Assembly (NCBI GenBank): GCA_945643635.1
Contig: CALZFC010000069.1
Span: 1 to 64,000 of the forward strand
Reading direction: 5' to 3'
DNA length: 64,000 nt
DNA from: Allodiplogaster sudhausi
Taxonomy: Eukaryota > Nematoda > Chromadorea > Rhabditida > Diplogasteridae
The position numbers were made by a program, and so were the translations under genes. The notes under the pieces were generated by a model that made no database searches, was not told the DNA's origin, and saw nothing but the letters and a program-made list of their open reading frames with translations. Positions 23,287 to 37,618 of the stretch are shown here, in pieces. The first letter of the stretch is position 1, and every line of letters begins with the position of its first letter.

Positions 23287-26200
23287 TTGTAGTAGGAAGC
23301 TGAAATTTTTCCAGGTGGTTTCTAGGCCCCTATGGACTGTCCATGCAAAATTTCACGTCGATTGAACAAAATTTTTGACGACCACGACTACGCAGCCGAT
23401 GGTCATAAATTCCGAAGGCTATAAATCAGCAAAAAAATATTTTTATACTTGAGGACAATAACTTTATGTATTATAGGCTTGTTCTACGAAAAATTTGTAG
23501 GTGTTTACGCCCATAAGACATGTCGATTGGAAACTGTTTGCTTCGATTTTGACTACTCAGAAGATGAACACGAAATTCTGATTTAACCAGATTATTGGCC
23601 TGGTTTTTTCTTCATTCTTGTAGTAGGAAGCTGAAATTTTTCCAGGTGGTTTCTAGGCCCCTATGGACTGTCCATGCAAAATTTCACGTCGATTGAACAA
23701 AATTTTTGACGACCACGACTACGCAGCCGATGGTCATAAATTCCGAAGGCTATAAATCAGCAAAAAAATATTTTTATACTTGAGGACAATAACTTTATGT
23801 ATTATAGGCTTGTTCTACGAAAAATTGTAGGTGTTTACGCCCATAAGACATGTCGATTGGAAACTGTTTGCTTCGATTTTGACTACTCAGAAGATGAACA
23901 CGAAATTCTGATTTAACCAGATTATTGGCCTGGTTTTTTCTTCATTCTTGTAGTAGGAAGCTGAAATTTTTCCAGGTGGTTTCTAGGCCCCTATGGACTG
24001 TCCATGCAAAATTTCACGTCGATTGAACAAAATTTTTGACGACCACGACTACGCAGCCGATGGTCATAAATTCCGAAGGCTATAAATCAGCAAAAAAATA
24101 TTTTTATACTTGAGGACAATAACTTTATGTATTATAGGCTTGTTCTACGAAAAATTTGTAGGTGTTTACTTTGACTACTCAGAAGATGAACACGAAATTC
24201 TGATTTAACCAGATTATTGGCCTGGTTTTTTCTTCATTCTTGTAGTAGGAAGCTGAAATTTTTCCAGGTGGTTTCTAGGCCCCTATGGACTGTCCATGCA
24301 AAATTTCACGTCGATTGAACAAAATTTTTGACGACCACGACTACGCAGCCGATGGTCATAAATTCCGAAGGCTATAAATCAGCAAAAAAATATTTTTATA
24401 CTTGAGGACAATAACTTTATGTATTATAGGCTTGTTCTACGAAAAATTGTAGGTGTTTACGCCCATAAGACATGTCGATTGGAAACTGTTTGCTTCGATT
24501 TTGACTACTCAGAAGATGAACACGAAATTCTGATTTAACCAGATTATTGGCCTGGTTTTTTCTTCATTCTTGTAGTAGGAAGCTGAAATTTTTCCAGGTG
24601 GTTTCTAGGCCCCTATGGACTGTCCATGCAAAATTTCACGTCGATTGAACAAAATTTTTGACGACCACGACTACGCAGCCGATGGTCATAAATTCCGAAG
24701 GCTATAAATCAGCAAAAAAATATTTTTATACTTGAGGACAATAACTTTATGTATTATAGGCTTGTTCTACGAAAAATTTGTAGGTGTTTACTTTGACTAC
24801 TCAGAAGATGAACACGAAATTCTGATTTAACCAGATTATTGGCCTGGTTTTTTCTTCATTCTTGTAGTAGGAAGCTGAAATTTTTCCAGGTGGTTTCTAG
24901 GCCCCTATGGACTGTCCATGCAAAATTTCACGTCGATTGAACAAAATTTTTGACGACCACGACTACGCAGCCGATGGTCATAAATTCCGAAGGCTATAAA
25001 TCAGCAAAAAAATATTTTTATACTTGAGGACAATAACTTTATGTATTATAGGCTTGTTCTACGAAAAATTGTAGGTGTTTACGCCCATAAGACATGTCGA
25101 TTGGAAACTGTTTGCTTCGATTTTGACTACTCAGAAGATGAACACGAAATTCTGATTTAACCAGATTATTGGCCTGGTTTTTTCTTCATTCTTGTAGTAG
25201 GAAGCTGAAATTTTTCCAGGTGGTTTCTAGGCCCCTATGGACTGTCCATGCAAAATTTCACGTCGATTGAACAAAATTTTTGACGACCACGACTACGCAG
25301 CCGATGGTCATAAATTCCGAAGGCTATAAATCAGCAAAAAAATATTTTTATACTTGAGGACAATAACTTTATGTATTATAGGCTTGTTCTACGAAAAATT
25401 TGTAGGTGTTTACTTTGACTACTCAGAAGATGAACACGAAATTCTGATTTAACCAGATTATTGGCCTGGTTTTTTCTTCATTCTTGTAGTAGGAAGCTGA
25501 AATTTTTCCAGGTGGTTTCTAGGCCCCTATGGACTGTCCATGCAAAATTTCACGTCGATTGAACAAAATTTTTGACGACCACGACTACGCAGCCGATGGT
25601 CATAAATTCCGAAGGCTATAAATCAGCAAAAAAATATTTTTATACTTGAGGACAATAACTTTATGTATTATAGGCTTGTTCTACGAAAAATTGTAGGTGT
25701 TTACGCCCATAAGACATGTCGATTGGAAACTGTTTGCTTCGATTTTGACTACTCAGAAGATGAACACGAAATTCTGATTTAACCAGATTATTGGCCTGGT
25801 TTTTTCTTCATTCTTGTAGTAGGAAGCTGAAATTTTTCCAGGTGGTTTCTAGGCCCCTATGGACTGTCCATGCAAAATTTCACGTCGATTGAACAAAATT
25901 TTTGACGACCACGACTACGCAGCCGATGGTCATAAATTCCGAAGGCTATAAATCAGCAAAAAAATATTTTTATACTTGAGGACAATAACTTTATGTATTA
26001 TAGGCTTGTTCTACGAAAAATTTGTAGGTGTTTACTTTGACTACTCAGAAGATGAACACGAAATTCTGATTTAACCAGATTATTGGCCTGGTTTTTTCTT
26101 CATTCTTGTAGTAGGAAGCTGAAATTTTTCCAGGTGGTTTCTAGGCCCCTATGGACTGTCCATGCAAAATTTCACGTCGATTGAACAAAATTTTTGACGA

Positions 26201-26436
26201 CCACGACTACGCAGCCGATGGTCATAAATTCCGAAGGCTATAAATCAGCAAAAAAATATTTTTATACTTGAGGACAATAACTTTATGTATTATAGGCTTG
26301 TTCTACGAAAAATTTGTAGGTGTTTACGCCCATAAGACATGTCGATTGGAAACTGTTTGCTTCGATTTTGACTACTCAGAAGATGAACACGAAATTCTGA
26401 TTTAACCAGATTATTGGCCTGGTTTTTTCTTCATTC
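23287..26436 (+). repeat. Ten-unit block, copy 2: F3, four F2-DL dimers, F3
   Basis: Same order and length (3150 bp) as 19806-22955. With the FG unit between them the repeat period is 3481 bp. A segmental duplication within the array by unequal exchange is the simplest explanation. Independent assembly of the same order is possible but less likely over ten units. Confidence 0.85.
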
Positions 26437-29400
26437 TTGTAGTAGGAAGCTGAAATTTTTCCAGGTGGTTTCTAGGCCCCTATGGACTGTCCATGCAAAA
26501 TTTCACGTCGATTGAACAAAATTTTTGACGACCACGACTACGCAGCCGATGGTCATAAATTCCGAAGGCTATAAATCAGCAAAAAAATATTTTTATACTT
26601 GAGGACAATAACTTTATGTATTATAGGCTTGTTCTACGAAAAATTTGTAGGTGTTTACGCCCATAAGACATGTCGATTGGAAACTGTTTGCTTCGATTTT
26701 GACTACTCAGAAGATGAACACGAAATTCTGATTTAACCAGATTATTGGCCTGGTTTTTTCTTCATTCTTGTAGTAGGAAGCTGAAATTTTTCCAGGTGGT
26801 TTCTAGGCCCCTATGGACTGTCCATGCAAAATTTCACGTCGATTGAACAAAATTTTTGACGACCACGACTACGCAGCCGATGGTCATAAATTCCGAAGGC
26901 TATAAATCAGCAAAAAAATATTTTTATACTTGAGGACAATAACTTTATGTATTATAGGCTTGTTCTACGAAAAATTGTAGGTGTTTACGCCCATAAGACA
27001 TGTCGATTGGAAACTGTTTGCTTCGATTTTGACTACTCAGAAGATGAACACGAAATTCTGATTTAACCAGATTATTGGCCTGGTTTTTTCTTCATTCTTG
27101 TAGTAGGAAGCTGAAATTTTTCCAGGTGGTTTCTAGGCCCCTATGGACTGTCCATGCAAAATTTCACGTCGATTGAACAAAATTTTTGACGACCACGACT
27201 ACGCAGCCGATGGTCATAAATTCCGAAGGCTATAAATCAGCAAAAAAATATTTTTATACTTGAGGACAATAACTTTATGTATTATAGGCTTGTTCTACGA
27301 AAAATTTGTAGGTGTTTACGCCCATAAGACATGTCGATTGGAAACTGTTTGCTTCGATTTTGACTACTCAGAAGATGAACACGAAATTCTGATTTAACCA
27401 GATTATTGGCCTGGTTTTTTCTTCATTCTTGTAGTAGGAAGCTGAAATTTTTCCAGGTGGTTTCTAGGCCCCTATGGACTGTCCATGCAAAATTTCACGT
27501 CGATTGAACAAAATTTTTGACGACCACGACTACGCAGCCGATGGTCATAAATTCCGAAGGCTATAAATCAGCAAAAAAATATTTTTATACTTGAGGACAA
27601 TAACTTTATGTATTATAGGCTTGTTCTACGAAAAATTTGTAGGTGTTTACTTTGACTACTCAGAAGATGAACACGAAATTCTGATTTAACCAGATTATTG
27701 GCCTGGTTTTTTCTTCATTCTTGTAGTAGGAAGCTGAAATTTTTCCAGGTGGTTTCTAGGCCCCTATGGACTGTCCATGCAAAATTTCACGTCGATTGAA
27801 CAAAATTTTTGACGACCACGACTACGCAGCCGATGGTCATAAATTCCGAAGGCTATAAATCAGCAAAAAAATATTTTTATACTTGAGGACAATAACTTTA
27901 TGTATTATAGGCTTGTTCTACGAAAAATTGTAGGTGTTTACGCCCATAAGACATGTCGATTGGAAACTGTTTGCTTCGATTTTGACTACTCAGAAGATGA
28001 ACACGAAATTCTGATTTAACCAGATTATTGGCCTGGTTTTTTCTTCATTCTTGTAGTAGGAAGCTGAAATTTTTCCAGGTGGTTTCTAGGCCCCTATGGA
28101 CTGTCCATGCAAAATTTCACGTCGATTGAACAAAATTTTTGACGACCACGACTACGCAGCCGATGGTCATAAATTCCGAAGGCTATAAATCAGCAAAAAA
28201 ATATTTTTATACTTGAGGACAATAACTTTATGTATTATAGGCTTGTTCTACGAAAAATTTGTAGGTGTTTACTTTGACTACTCAGAAGATGAACACGAAA
28301 TTCTGATTTAACCAGATTATTGGCCTGGTTTTTTCTTCATTCTTGTAGTAGGAAGCTGAAATTTTTCCAGGTGGTTTCTAGGCCCCTATGGACTGTCCAT
28401 GCAAAATTTCACGTCGATTGAACAAAATTTTTGACGACCACGACTACGCAGCCGATGGTCATAAATTCCGAAGGCTATAAATCAGCAAAAAAATATTTTT
28501 ATACTTGAGGACAATAACTTTATGTATTATAGGCTTGTTCTACGAAAAATTTGTAGGTGTTTACGCCCATAAGACATGTCGATTGGAAACTGTTTGCTTC
28601 GATTTTGACTACTCAGAAGATGAACACGAAATTCTGATTTAACCAGATTATTGGCCTGGTTTTTTCTTCATTCTTGTAGTAGGAAGCTGAAATTTTTCCA
28701 GGTGGTTTCTAGGCCCCTATGGACTGTCCATGCAAAATTTCACGTCGATTGAACAAAATTTTTGACGACCACGACTACGCAGCCGATGGTCATAAATTCC
28801 GAAGGCTATAAATCAGCAAAAAAATATTTTTATACTTGAGGACAATAACTTTATGTATTATAGGCTTGTTCTACGAAAAATTGTAGGTGTTTACGCCCAT
28901 AAGACATGTCGATTGGAAACTGTTTGCTTCGATTTTGACTACTCAGAAGATGAACACGAAATTCTGATTTAACCAGATTATTGGCCTGGTTTTTTCTTCA
29001 TTCTTGTAGTAGGAAGCTGAAATTTTTCCAGGTGGTTTCTAGGCCCCTATGGACTGTCCATGCAAAATTTCACGTCGATTGAACAAAATTTTTGACGACC
29101 ACGACTACGCAGCCGATGGTCATAAATTCCGAAGGCTATAAATCAGCAAAAAAATATTTTTATACTTGAGGACAATAACTTTATGTATTATAGGCTTGTT
29201 CTACGAAAAATTTGTAGGTGTTTACTTTGACTACTCAGAAGATGAACACGAAATTCTGATTTAACCAGATTATTGGCCTGGTTTTTTCTTCATTCTTGTA
29301 GTAGGAAGCTGAAATTTTTCCAGGTGGTTTCTAGGCCCCTATGGACTGTCCATGCAAAATTTCACGTCGATTGAACAAAATTTTTGACGACCACGACTAC

Positions 29401-29626
29401 GCAGCCGATGGTCATAAATTCCGAAGGCTATAAATCAGCAAAAAAATATTTTTATACTTGAGGACAATAACTTTATGTATTATAGGCTTGTTCTACGAAA
29501 AATGTGTAGGTGTTTACGCCCATAAGACATGTCGATTGGAAACTGTTTGCTTCGATTTTGACTACTCAGAAGATGAACACGAAATTCTGATTTAACCAGA
29601 TTATTGGCCTGGTTTTTTCTTCATTC
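26437..29626 (+). repeat. Mixed block of ten units, F2-DL still dominant
   Basis: Order: F3, F2, F3, DL, F2, DL, F3, F2, DL, FG. One of the three DL units follows F3 (27429) and two follow F2 (28051, 29004). The final FG at 29296 begins the stretch where FG becomes common. Confidence 0.9.
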
Positions 29627-31533
29627 TTGTAGTAGGAAGCTGAAATTTTTCCAGGTGGTTTCTAGGCCCCTATGGACTGTCCATGCAAAATTTCACGTCG
29701 ATTGAACAAAATTTTTGACGACCACGACTACGCAGCCGATGGTCATAAATTCCGAAGGCTATAAATCAGCAAAAAAATATTTTTATACTTGAGGACAATA
29801 ACTTTATGTATTATAGGCTTGTTCTACGAAAAATTTGTAGGTGTTTACTTTGACTACTCAGAAGATGAACACGAAATTCTGATTTAACCAGATTATTGGC
29901 CTGGTTTTTTCTTCATTCTTGTAGTAGGAAGCTGAAATTTTTCCAGGTGGTTTCTAGGCCCCTATGGACTGTCCATGCAAAATTTCACGTCGATTGAACA
30001 AAATTTTTGACGACCACGACTACGCAGCCGATGGTCATAAATTCCGAAGGCTATAAATCAGCAAAAAAATATTTTTATACTTGAGGACAATAACTTTATG
30101 TATTATAGGCTTGTTCTACGAAAAATGTGTAGGTGTTTACGCCCATAAGACATGTCGATTGGAAACTGTTTGCTTCGATTTTGACTACTCAGAAGATGAA
30201 CACGAAATTCTGATTTAACCAGATTATTGGCCTGGTTTTTTCTTCATTCTTGTAGTAGGAAGCTGAAATTTTTCCAGGTGGTTTCTAGGCCCCTATGGAC
30301 TGTCCATGCAAAATTTCACGTCGATTGAACAAAATTTTTGACGACCACGACTACGCAGCCGATGGTCATAAATTCCGAAGGCTATAAATCAGCAAAAAAA
30401 TATTTTTATACTTGAGGACAATAACTTTATGTATTATAGGCTTGTTCTACGAAAAATTGTAGGTGTTTACGCCCATAAGACATGTCGATTGGAAACTGTT
30501 TGCTTCGATTTTGACTACTCAGAAGATGAACACGAAATTCTGATTTAACCAGATTATTGGCCTGGTTTTTTCTTCATTCTTGTAGTAGGAAGCTGAAATT
30601 TTTCCAGGTGGTTTCTAGGCCCCTATGGACTGTCCATGCAAAATTTCACGTCGATTGAACAAAATTTTTGACGACCACGACTACGCAGCCGATGGTCATA
30701 AATTCCGAAGGCTATAAATCAGCAAAAAAATATTTTTATACTTGAGGACAATAACTTTATGTATTATAGGCTTGTTCTACGAAAAATTTGTAGGTGTTTA
30801 CTTTGACTACTCAGAAGATGAACACGAAATTCTGATTTAACCAGATTATTGGCCTGGTTTTTTCTTCATTCTTGTAGTAGGAAGCTGAAATTTTTCCAGG
30901 TGGTTTCTAGGCCCCTATGGACTGTCCATGCAAAATTTCACGTCGATTGAACAAAATTTTTGACGACCACGACTACGCAGCCGATGGTCATAAATTCCGA
31001 AGGCTATAAATCAGCAAAAAAATATTTTTATACTTGAGGACAATAACTTTATGTATTATAGGCTTGTTCTACGAAAAATGTGTAGGTGTTTACGCCCATA
31101 AGACATGTCGATTGGAAACTGTTTGCTTCGATTTTGACTACTCAGAAGATGAACACGAAATTCTGATTTAACCAGATTATTGGCCTGGTTTTTTCTTCAT
31201 TCTTGTAGTAGGAAGCTGAAATTTTTCCAGGTGGTTTCTAGGCCCCTATGGACTGTCCATGCAAAATTTCACGTCGATTGAACAAAATTTTTGACGACCA
31301 CGACTACGCAGCCGATGGTCATAAATTCCGAAGGCTATAAATCAGCAAAAAAATATTTTTATACTTGAGGACAATAACTTTATGTATTATAGGCTTGTTC
31401 TACGAAAAATTTGTAGGTGTTTACGCCCATAAGACATGTCGATTGGAAACTGTTTGCTTCGATTTTGACTACTCAGAAGATGAACACGAAATTCTGATTT
31501 AACCAGATTATTGGCCTGGTTTTTTCTTCATTC
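29627..31533 (+). repeat. Six-unit block, copy 1: DL-FG-F2-DL-FG-F3
   Basis: Length 1907 bp. The same order and length occur at 41219-43125, about 11.6 kb downstream. Here the next units are F2 and DL, whereas in the downstream copy the next is DL directly. Confidence 0.8.
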
Positions 31534-31863
31534 TTGTAGTAGGAAGCTGAAATTTTTCCAGGTGGTTTCTAGGCCCCTATGGACTGTCCATGCAAAATTT
31601 CACGTCGATTGAACAAAATTTTTGACGACCACGACTACGCAGCCGATGGTCATAAATTCCGAAGGCTATAAATCAGCAAAAAAATATTTTTATACTTGAG
31701 GACAATAACTTTATGTATTATAGGCTTGTTCTACGAAAAATTGTAGGTGTTTACGCCCATAAGACATGTCGATTGGAAACTGTTTGCTTCGATTTTGACT
31801 ACTCAGAAGATGAACACGAAATTCTGATTTAACCAGATTATTGGCCTGGTTTTTTCTTCATTC
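31534..31863 (+). repeat. Single F2 unit between duplicated blocks
   Basis: One 330-bp F2 unit with no other visible difference. The remaining F2 starts not named in other entries are 26768, 27721, 28674, 33770, 34431, 35053, 35383, 38943, 39604, 47154, 50597, 52835 and 56572. Confidence 0.9.
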
Positions 31864-33769
31864 TTGTAGTAGGAAGCTGAAATTTTTCCAGGTGGTTTCT
31901 AGGCCCCTATGGACTGTCCATGCAAAATTTCACGTCGATTGAACAAAATTTTTGACGACCACGACTACGCAGCCGATGGTCATAAATTCCGAAGGCTATA
32001 AATCAGCAAAAAAATATTTTTATACTTGAGGACAATAACTTTATGTATTATAGGCTTGTTCTACGAAAAATTTGTAGGTGTTTACTTTGACTACTCAGAA
32101 GATGAACACGAAATTCTGATTTAACCAGATTATTGGCCTGGTTTTTTCTTCATTCTTGTAGTAGGAAGCTGAAATTTTTCCAGGTGGTTTCTAGGCCCCT
32201 ATGGACTGTCCATGCAAAATTTCACGTCGATTGAACAAAATTTTTGACGACCACGACTACGCAGCCGATGGTCATAAATTCCGAAGGCTATAAATCAGCA
32301 AAAAAATATTTTTATACTTGAGGACAATAACTTTATGTATTATAGGCTTGTTCTACGAAAAATTGTAGGTGTTTACGCCCATAAGACATGTCGATTGGAA
32401 ACTGTTTGCTTCGATTTTGACTACTCAGAAGATGAACACGAAATTCTGATTTAACCAGATTATTGGCCTGGTTTTTTCTTCATTCTTGTAGTAGGAAGCT
32501 GAAATTTTTCCAGGTGGTTTCTAGGCCCCTATGGACTGTCCATGCAAAATTTCACGTCGATTGAACAAAATTTTTGACGACCACGACTACGCAGCCGATG
32601 GTCATAAATTCCGAAGGCTATAAATCAGCAAAAAAATATTTTTATACTTGAGGACAATAACTTTATGTATTATAGGCTTGTTCTACGAAAAATGTGTAGG
32701 TGTTTACGCCCATAAGACATGTCGATTGGAAACTGTTTGCTTCGATTTTGACTACTCAGAAGATGAACACGAAATTCTGATTTAACCAGATTATTGGCCT
32801 GGTTTTTTCTTCATTCTTGTAGTAGGAAGCTGAAATTTTTCCAGGTGGTTTCTAGGCCCCTATGGACTGTCCATGCAAAATTTCACGTCGATTGAACAAA
32901 ATTTTTGACGACCACGACTACGCAGCCGATGGTCATAAATTCCGAAGGCTATAAATCAGCAAAAAAATATTTTTATACTTGAGGACAATAACTTTATGTA
33001 TTATAGGCTTGTTCTACGAAAAATGTGTAGGTGTTTACGCCCATAAGACATGTCGATTGGAAACTGTTTGCTTCGATTTTGACTACTCAGAAGATGAACA
33101 CGAAATTCTGATTTAACCAGATTATTGGCCTGGTTTTTTCTTCATTCTTGTAGTAGGAAGCTGAAATTTTTCCAGGTGGTTTCTAGGCCCCTATGGACTG
33201 TCCATGCAAAATTTCACGTCGATTGAACAAAATTTTTGACGACCACGACTACGCAGCCGATGGTCATAAATTCCGAAGGCTATAAATCAGCAAAAAAATA
33301 TTTTTATACTTGAGGACAATAACTTTATGTATTATAGGCTTGTTCTACGAAAAATTGTAGGTGTTTACGCCCATAAGACATGTCGATTGGAAACTGTTTG
33401 CTTCGATTTTGACTACTCAGAAGATGAACACGAAATTCTGATTTAACCAGATTATTGGCCTGGTTTTTTCTTCATTCTTGTAGTAGGAAGCTGAAATTTT
33501 TCCAGGTGGTTTCTAGGCCCCTATGGACTGTCCATGCAAAATTTCACGTCGATTGAACAAAATTTTTGACGACCACGACTACGCAGCCGATGGTCATAAA
33601 TTCCGAAGGCTATAAATCAGCAAAAAAATATTTTTATACTTGAGGACAATAACTTTATGTATTATAGGCTTGTTCTACGAAAAATTTGTAGGTGTTTACT
33701 TTGACTACTCAGAAGATGAACACGAAATTCTGATTTAACCAGATTATTGGCCTGGTTTTTTCTTCATTC
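31864..33769 (+). repeat. Six-unit block, copy 1: DL-F2-FG-FG-F2-DL
   Basis: Length 1906 bp, repeated with identical order and length at 35713-37618 (period 3849 bp). The adjacent pair of FG units is otherwise seen only at 51258-51919. Confidence 0.85.
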
Positions 33770-35712
33770 TTGTAGTAGGAAGCTGAAATTTTTCCAGGTG
33801 GTTTCTAGGCCCCTATGGACTGTCCATGCAAAATTTCACGTCGATTGAACAAAATTTTTGACGACCACGACTACGCAGCCGATGGTCATAAATTCCGAAG
33901 GCTATAAATCAGCAAAAAAATATTTTTATACTTGAGGACAATAACTTTATGTATTATAGGCTTGTTCTACGAAAAATTGTAGGTGTTTACGCCCATAAGA
34001 CATGTCGATTGGAAACTGTTTGCTTCGATTTTGACTACTCAGAAGATGAACACGAAATTCTGATTTAACCAGATTATTGGCCTGGTTTTTTCTTCATTCT
34101 TGTAGTAGGAAGCTGAAATTTTTCCAGGTGGTTTCTAGGCCCCTATGGACTGTCCATGCAAAATTTCACGTCGATTGAACAAAATTTTTGACGACCACGA
34201 CTACGCAGCCGATGGTCATAAATTCCGAAGGCTATAAATCAGCAAAAAAATATTTTTATACTTGAGGACAATAACTTTATGTATTATAGGCTTGTTCTAC
34301 GAAAAATGTGTAGGTGTTTACGCCCATAAGACATGTCGATTGGAAACTGTTTGCTTCGATTTTGACTACTCAGAAGATGAACACGAAATTCTGATTTAAC
34401 CAGATTATTGGCCTGGTTTTTTCTTCATTCTTGTAGTAGGAAGCTGAAATTTTTCCAGGTGGTTTCTAGGCCCCTATGGACTGTCCATGCAAAATTTCAC
34501 GTCGATTGAACAAAATTTTTGACGACCACGACTACGCAGCCGATGGTCATAAATTCCGAAGGCTATAAATCAGCAAAAAAATATTTTTATACTTGAGGAC
34601 AATAACTTTATGTATTATAGGCTTGTTCTACGAAAAATTGTAGGTGTTTACGCCCATAAGACATGTCGATTGGAAACTGTTTGCTTCGATTTTGACTACT
34701 CAGAAGATGAACACGAAATTCTGATTTAACCAGATTATTGGCCTGGTTTTTTCTTCATTCTTGTAGTAGGAAGCTGAAATTTTTCCAGGTGGTTTCTAGG
34801 CCCCTATGGACTGTCCATGCAAAATTTCACGTCGATTGAACAAAATTTTTGACGACCACGACTACGCAGCCGATGGTCATAAATTCCGAAGGCTATAAAT
34901 CAGCAAAAAAATATTTTTATACTTGAGGACAATAACTTTATGTATTATAGGCTTGTTCTACGAAAAATTTGTAGGTGTTTACTTTGACTACTCAGAAGAT
35001 GAACACGAAATTCTGATTTAACCAGATTATTGGCCTGGTTTTTTCTTCATTCTTGTAGTAGGAAGCTGAAATTTTTCCAGGTGGTTTCTAGGCCCCTATG
35101 GACTGTCCATGCAAAATTTCACGTCGATTGAACAAAATTTTTGACGACCACGACTACGCAGCCGATGGTCATAAATTCCGAAGGCTATAAATCAGCAAAA
35201 AAATATTTTTATACTTGAGGACAATAACTTTATGTATTATAGGCTTGTTCTACGAAAAATTGTAGGTGTTTACGCCCATAAGACATGTCGATTGGAAACT
35301 GTTTGCTTCGATTTTGACTACTCAGAAGATGAACACGAAATTCTGATTTAACCAGATTATTGGCCTGGTTTTTTCTTCATTCTTGTAGTAGGAAGCTGAA
35401 ATTTTTCCAGGTGGTTTCTAGGCCCCTATGGACTGTCCATGCAAAATTTCACGTCGATTGAACAAAATTTTTGACGACCACGACTACGCAGCCGATGGTC
35501 ATAAATTCCGAAGGCTATAAATCAGCAAAAAAATATTTTTATACTTGAGGACAATAACTTTATGTATTATAGGCTTGTTCTACGAAAAATTGTAGGTGTT
35601 TACGCCCATAAGACATGTCGATTGGAAACTGTTTGCTTCGATTTTGACTACTCAGAAGATGAACACGAAATTCTGATTTAACCAGATTATTGGCCTGGTT
35701 TTTTCTTCATTC
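33770..35712 (+). repeat. Six units between the two DL-F2-FG-FG-F2-DL blocks
   Basis: Order: F2, FG, F2, DL (34761), F2, F2. All are at class length. Confidence 0.9.
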
Positions 35713-37618
35713 TTGTAGTAGGAAGCTGAAATTTTTCCAGGTGGTTTCTAGGCCCCTATGGACTGTCCATGCAAAATTTCACGTCGATTGAACAAAATTT
35801 TTGACGACCACGACTACGCAGCCGATGGTCATAAATTCCGAAGGCTATAAATCAGCAAAAAAATATTTTTATACTTGAGGACAATAACTTTATGTATTAT
35901 AGGCTTGTTCTACGAAAAATTTGTAGGTGTTTACTTTGACTACTCAGAAGATGAACACGAAATTCTGATTTAACCAGATTATTGGCCTGGTTTTTTCTTC
36001 ATTCTTGTAGTAGGAAGCTGAAATTTTTCCAGGTGGTTTCTAGGCCCCTATGGACTGTCCATGCAAAATTTCACGTCGATTGAACAAAATTTTTGACGAC
36101 CACGACTACGCAGCCGATGGTCATAAATTCCGAAGGCTATAAATCAGCAAAAAAATATTTTTATACTTGAGGACAATAACTTTATGTATTATAGGCTTGT
36201 TCTACGAAAAATTGTAGGTGTTTACGCCCATAAGACATGTCGATTGGAAACTGTTTGCTTCGATTTTGACTACTCAGAAGATGAACACGAAATTCTGATT
36301 TAACCAGATTATTGGCCTGGTTTTTTCTTCATTCTTGTAGTAGGAAGCTGAAATTTTTCCAGGTGGTTTCTAGGCCCCTATGGACTGTCCATGCAAAATT
36401 TCACGTCGATTGAACAAAATTTTTGACGACCACGACTACGCAGCCGATGGTCATAAATTCCGAAGGCTATAAATCAGCAAAAAAATATTTTTATACTTGA
36501 GGACAATAACTTTATGTATTATAGGCTTGTTCTACGAAAAATGTGTAGGTGTTTACGCCCATAAGACATGTCGATTGGAAACTGTTTGCTTCGATTTTGA
36601 CTACTCAGAAGATGAACACGAAATTCTGATTTAACCAGATTATTGGCCTGGTTTTTTCTTCATTCTTGTAGTAGGAAGCTGAAATTTTTCCAGGTGGTTT
36701 CTAGGCCCCTATGGACTGTCCATGCAAAATTTCACGTCGATTGAACAAAATTTTTGACGACCACGACTACGCAGCCGATGGTCATAAATTCCGAAGGCTA
36801 TAAATCAGCAAAAAAATATTTTTATACTTGAGGACAATAACTTTATGTATTATAGGCTTGTTCTACGAAAAATGTGTAGGTGTTTACGCCCATAAGACAT
36901 GTCGATTGGAAACTGTTTGCTTCGATTTTGACTACTCAGAAGATGAACACGAAATTCTGATTTAACCAGATTATTGGCCTGGTTTTTTCTTCATTCTTGT
37001 AGTAGGAAGCTGAAATTTTTCCAGGTGGTTTCTAGGCCCCTATGGACTGTCCATGCAAAATTTCACGTCGATTGAACAAAATTTTTGACGACCACGACTA
37101 CGCAGCCGATGGTCATAAATTCCGAAGGCTATAAATCAGCAAAAAAATATTTTTATACTTGAGGACAATAACTTTATGTATTATAGGCTTGTTCTACGAA
37201 AAATTGTAGGTGTTTACGCCCATAAGACATGTCGATTGGAAACTGTTTGCTTCGATTTTGACTACTCAGAAGATGAACACGAAATTCTGATTTAACCAGA
37301 TTATTGGCCTGGTTTTTTCTTCATTCTTGTAGTAGGAAGCTGAAATTTTTCCAGGTGGTTTCTAGGCCCCTATGGACTGTCCATGCAAAATTTCACGTCG
37401 ATTGAACAAAATTTTTGACGACCACGACTACGCAGCCGATGGTCATAAATTCCGAAGGCTATAAATCAGCAAAAAAATATTTTTATACTTGAGGACAATA
37501 ACTTTATGTATTATAGGCTTGTTCTACGAAAAATTTGTAGGTGTTTACTTTGACTACTCAGAAGATGAACACGAAATTCTGATTTAACCAGATTATTGGC
37601 CTGGTTTTTTCTTCATTC
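35713..37618 (+). repeat. Six-unit block, copy 2: DL-F2-FG-FG-F2-DL
   Basis: Same order and length as 31864-33769. Likely an internal segmental duplication. Confidence 0.85.
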
